A DNA stretch of 5,679 bases, taken from Bacteroidia bacterium (lineage in GTDB: Bacteria > Bacteroidota > Bacteroidia > Bacteroidales > UBA12481). Position 1 is the first letter of the stretch; each line of letters begins with the position of its first letter. The position numbers were made by a program, and so were the translations under genes. The stretch is from NCBI GenBank assembly GCA_026391235.1, contig JAPLDV010000136.1, forward strand, positions 1-5,679, read 5' to 3'. The notes below the pieces were generated by a model. The model did no database searches. It was not told where the DNA came from and saw nothing but the letters and a program-made list of their open reading frames with translations. Below are positions 4,571-5,679 of this stretch, piece after piece.

Positions 4571-5679
4571 CCATGATGCAGGATCCACAAGGCAATTTCT
4601 ACGAAACCCAAAAAGCATTTAACCTGTATTGGAAAGATCGCAAGATTCCGCAAGAGGGATCCGGTTATAGCTTATTCAAGCGTTGGGAGTATCTGTGGCG
4701 ATCCAGCGTCAACCCGGATGGTTCCTATCCCGAGCCGGACCATGTTTATAAAGAATATAACAAATATGCCGGAAGCCACCCTCAGGATGGCCGATTGAAA
4801 ACCGGAGCCGGGGCATGGCGGGAACTGGGCCCAAAATCACGTTTTGCCGAAAGCAATTATAATTCCGGTTTAGGCCGGCTGAATGCTATCGCTTTTCATC
4901 CCACGGATACTGCAACAATCTATGCCGGAGCGCCAACAAGCGGTTTCTGGATCACCCGAAACGGAGGCCGGAATTGGATCACCTCAACAGATAATCAACC
5001 TATTTGCGGAGTTTCAGCAATCCTGGTAGATCCTGTCAATCCCGAGGTCATTCTGATTGGGACAGGCGACCGGGATCATGGCTTGTCATTCAACGGAATG
5101 GGGGTATTCCGTAGTATTGATGGCGGCCTTTCCTGGGAACCCTTTAATAAAGGAATGGGAAATGTGAATGTTGGAATGTTTGCACGTTCGGCCGGCGATC
5201 CACGGATCATCCTCGCTGCAGCAAATAGCGGAATATTTAAGACCGTGGATGGGGGTGAAAATTGGGTGAAAACATCACCGCATTCTGCGAATTTCACTGA
5301 CATCAAGTTCAAGCCGGGAAGTTCCACCATCGCCTATGCCACATCACCCAGAGGTTTTTACCGGTCGGAAAACGCAGGTGACACCTGGTCCCTGGTTCCG
5401 GCGAACAGCGGGTATCTGGTAGGTACGCGAATGGTCATTGGAGTAACCCCAGCCAATGATAGCCTGGTTTACCTGATCAGCGGACAAGAGTTTCCCGACA
5501 AATTTCTGGGTTGCTTTCTGTCCCGCGATTTTGGCCGGTCGTTTACCCTTCAAGGTTCATCCCCGAATATTTTGGGTGTTCTATCAGACGGCAGCGATGC
5601 TACGAATCAGGCTAGCTATGACCTTTGTGTACAGGTTGATTCAAGGAATCCAATGGTACTTCTTGTCGGTGGAATTTAT
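4567..5679 (+). CDS. Sortilin/VPS10-like Asp-box (BNR) propeller protein, N-terminus disrupted, 3' end outside window
   Basis: The frame is open without a stop from 4480 to the window end. The ATG at 4567 is only the first available start, and family-like residues begin before it (DADYAAYPHW). It gives 371 residues. The N-terminal block (MMQDPQGNFYETQKAFNLYW, then FKRWEYLWRSSVNPDGSYP) is typical of large Bacteroidota secreted proteins with VPS10/sortilin-like propellers. Asp-box or BNR-like hairpins follow: RNGGRNW at 131-137, SIDGGLSW at 183-190, TVDGGENW at 226-233, SENAGDTW at 267-274, and a weaker SRDFGRSF at 319-326. Between them are strands such as GLGRLNAIAFHP and VSAILVDP. Members I recall are several hundred residues longer and often end in a T9SS sorting domain, so the rest should lie downstream. 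These propellers are non-enzymatic or of unknown function despite 'glycosyl hydrolase BNR' labels; the sialidase catalytic residues cannot be recognised here. Codon use resembles the upstream ORF. Confidence 0.8.
   Translation, partial: MTMMQDPQGNFYETQKAFNLYWKDRKIPQEGSGYSLFKRWEYLWRSSVNPDGSYPEPDHVYKEYNKYAGSHPQDGRLKTGAGAWRELGPKSRFAESNYNSGLGRLNAIAFHPTDTATIYAGAPTSGFWITRNGGRNWITSTDNQPICGVSAILVDPVNPEVILIGTGDRDHGLSFNGMGVFRSIDGGLSWEPFNKGMGNVNVGMFARSAGDPRIILAAANSGIFKTVDGGENWVKTSPHSANFTDIKFKPGSSTIAYATSPRGFYRSENAGDTWSLVPANSGYLVGTRMVIGVTPANDSLVYLISGQEFPDKFLGCFLSRDFGRSFTLQGSSPNILGVLSDGSDATNQASYDLCVQVDSRNPMVLLVGGIY

Noticed and set aside
4250..4618. A 122-residue minus-strand frame across the PQQ/VPS10 junction
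   Set aside because: Both real plus-strand frames over this region have clear domain matches; the minus frame shows no motif and is a shadow.
4392..4622. A 76-residue plus-strand frame across the junction, considered as a bridging gene
   Set aside because: It is the third frame of the same bases; its cysteine- and arginine-rich translation shows no domain, whereas the two other frames carry the PQQ end and VPS10 start.
4900..5560. Sialidase (neuraminidase) activity suggested by the Asp-boxes
   Set aside because: Asp-boxes occur in many non-enzymatic propellers. The N-terminal block matches VPS10/sortilin-like secreted proteins, and no arginine triad or FRIP motif can be identified.

Overview
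The window looks like a chromosomal piece from a member of the Bacteroidota. Three features support this: type IX secretion (T9SS) C-terminal sorting domains (YPNP or FPNP, then a beta-sandwich ending in ...VR), -7 promoter boxes of the TAnnTTTG type, and start sites without a Shine-Dalgarno sequence. Base composition is mid-GC and looks even throughout. I see no tRNA, rRNA, CRISPR array, insertion sequence or phage gene. A narrower taxon cannot be assigned by eye.

Layout. (1) 1-411: 3' end of a plus-strand gene for a T9SS-secreted protein; only the tail and sorting domain are in view. (2) 444-759, minus strand: a relic made of a signal-peptide start and a second sorting domain, out of frame with each other and with no body between them. 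Its sorting domain is a diverged paralogue of the one in (1), placed tail to tail 32 bp away. (3) 760-909: divergent intergenic region with a good -7 box for the next gene. (4) 910-2322: an intact 470-residue secreted protein with a signal peptide, two cadherin/Ig-like sandwich domains, a PKD/SprB-like domain, a cysteine-containing motif and a sorting domain. (5) 2323-2480: intergenic region with a possible terminator and a promoter-like box. (6) 2481-5679: a long co-directional coding tract that crosses three frames. It runs from a signal peptide (2481), through a FISUMP domain and an eight-bladed PQQ-type beta-propeller (about 2552-4500), to a sortilin/VPS10-type Asp-box propeller protein (about 4505 to the window end, incomplete).

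The most notable part is the last tract. Both frame changes can each be repaired by adding one base. The first repair (near 2549) joins the signal peptide to the FISUMP-PQQ protein. The second (near 4507) produces a signal-peptidase-like ALA/Q site directly ahead of the conserved VPS10-family N-terminus, with no intergenic DNA and no separate start codon. This suggests two neighbouring secreted-protein genes fused by a deletion, or one very large composite protein. It could be decaying, frameshifted on purpose, or affected by base-calling errors.

Together the genes form a cluster of exported, surface or extracellular beta-rich proteins. None shows an enzymatic signature that I can identify, and a shared function cannot be inferred beyond export through Sec and T9SS.
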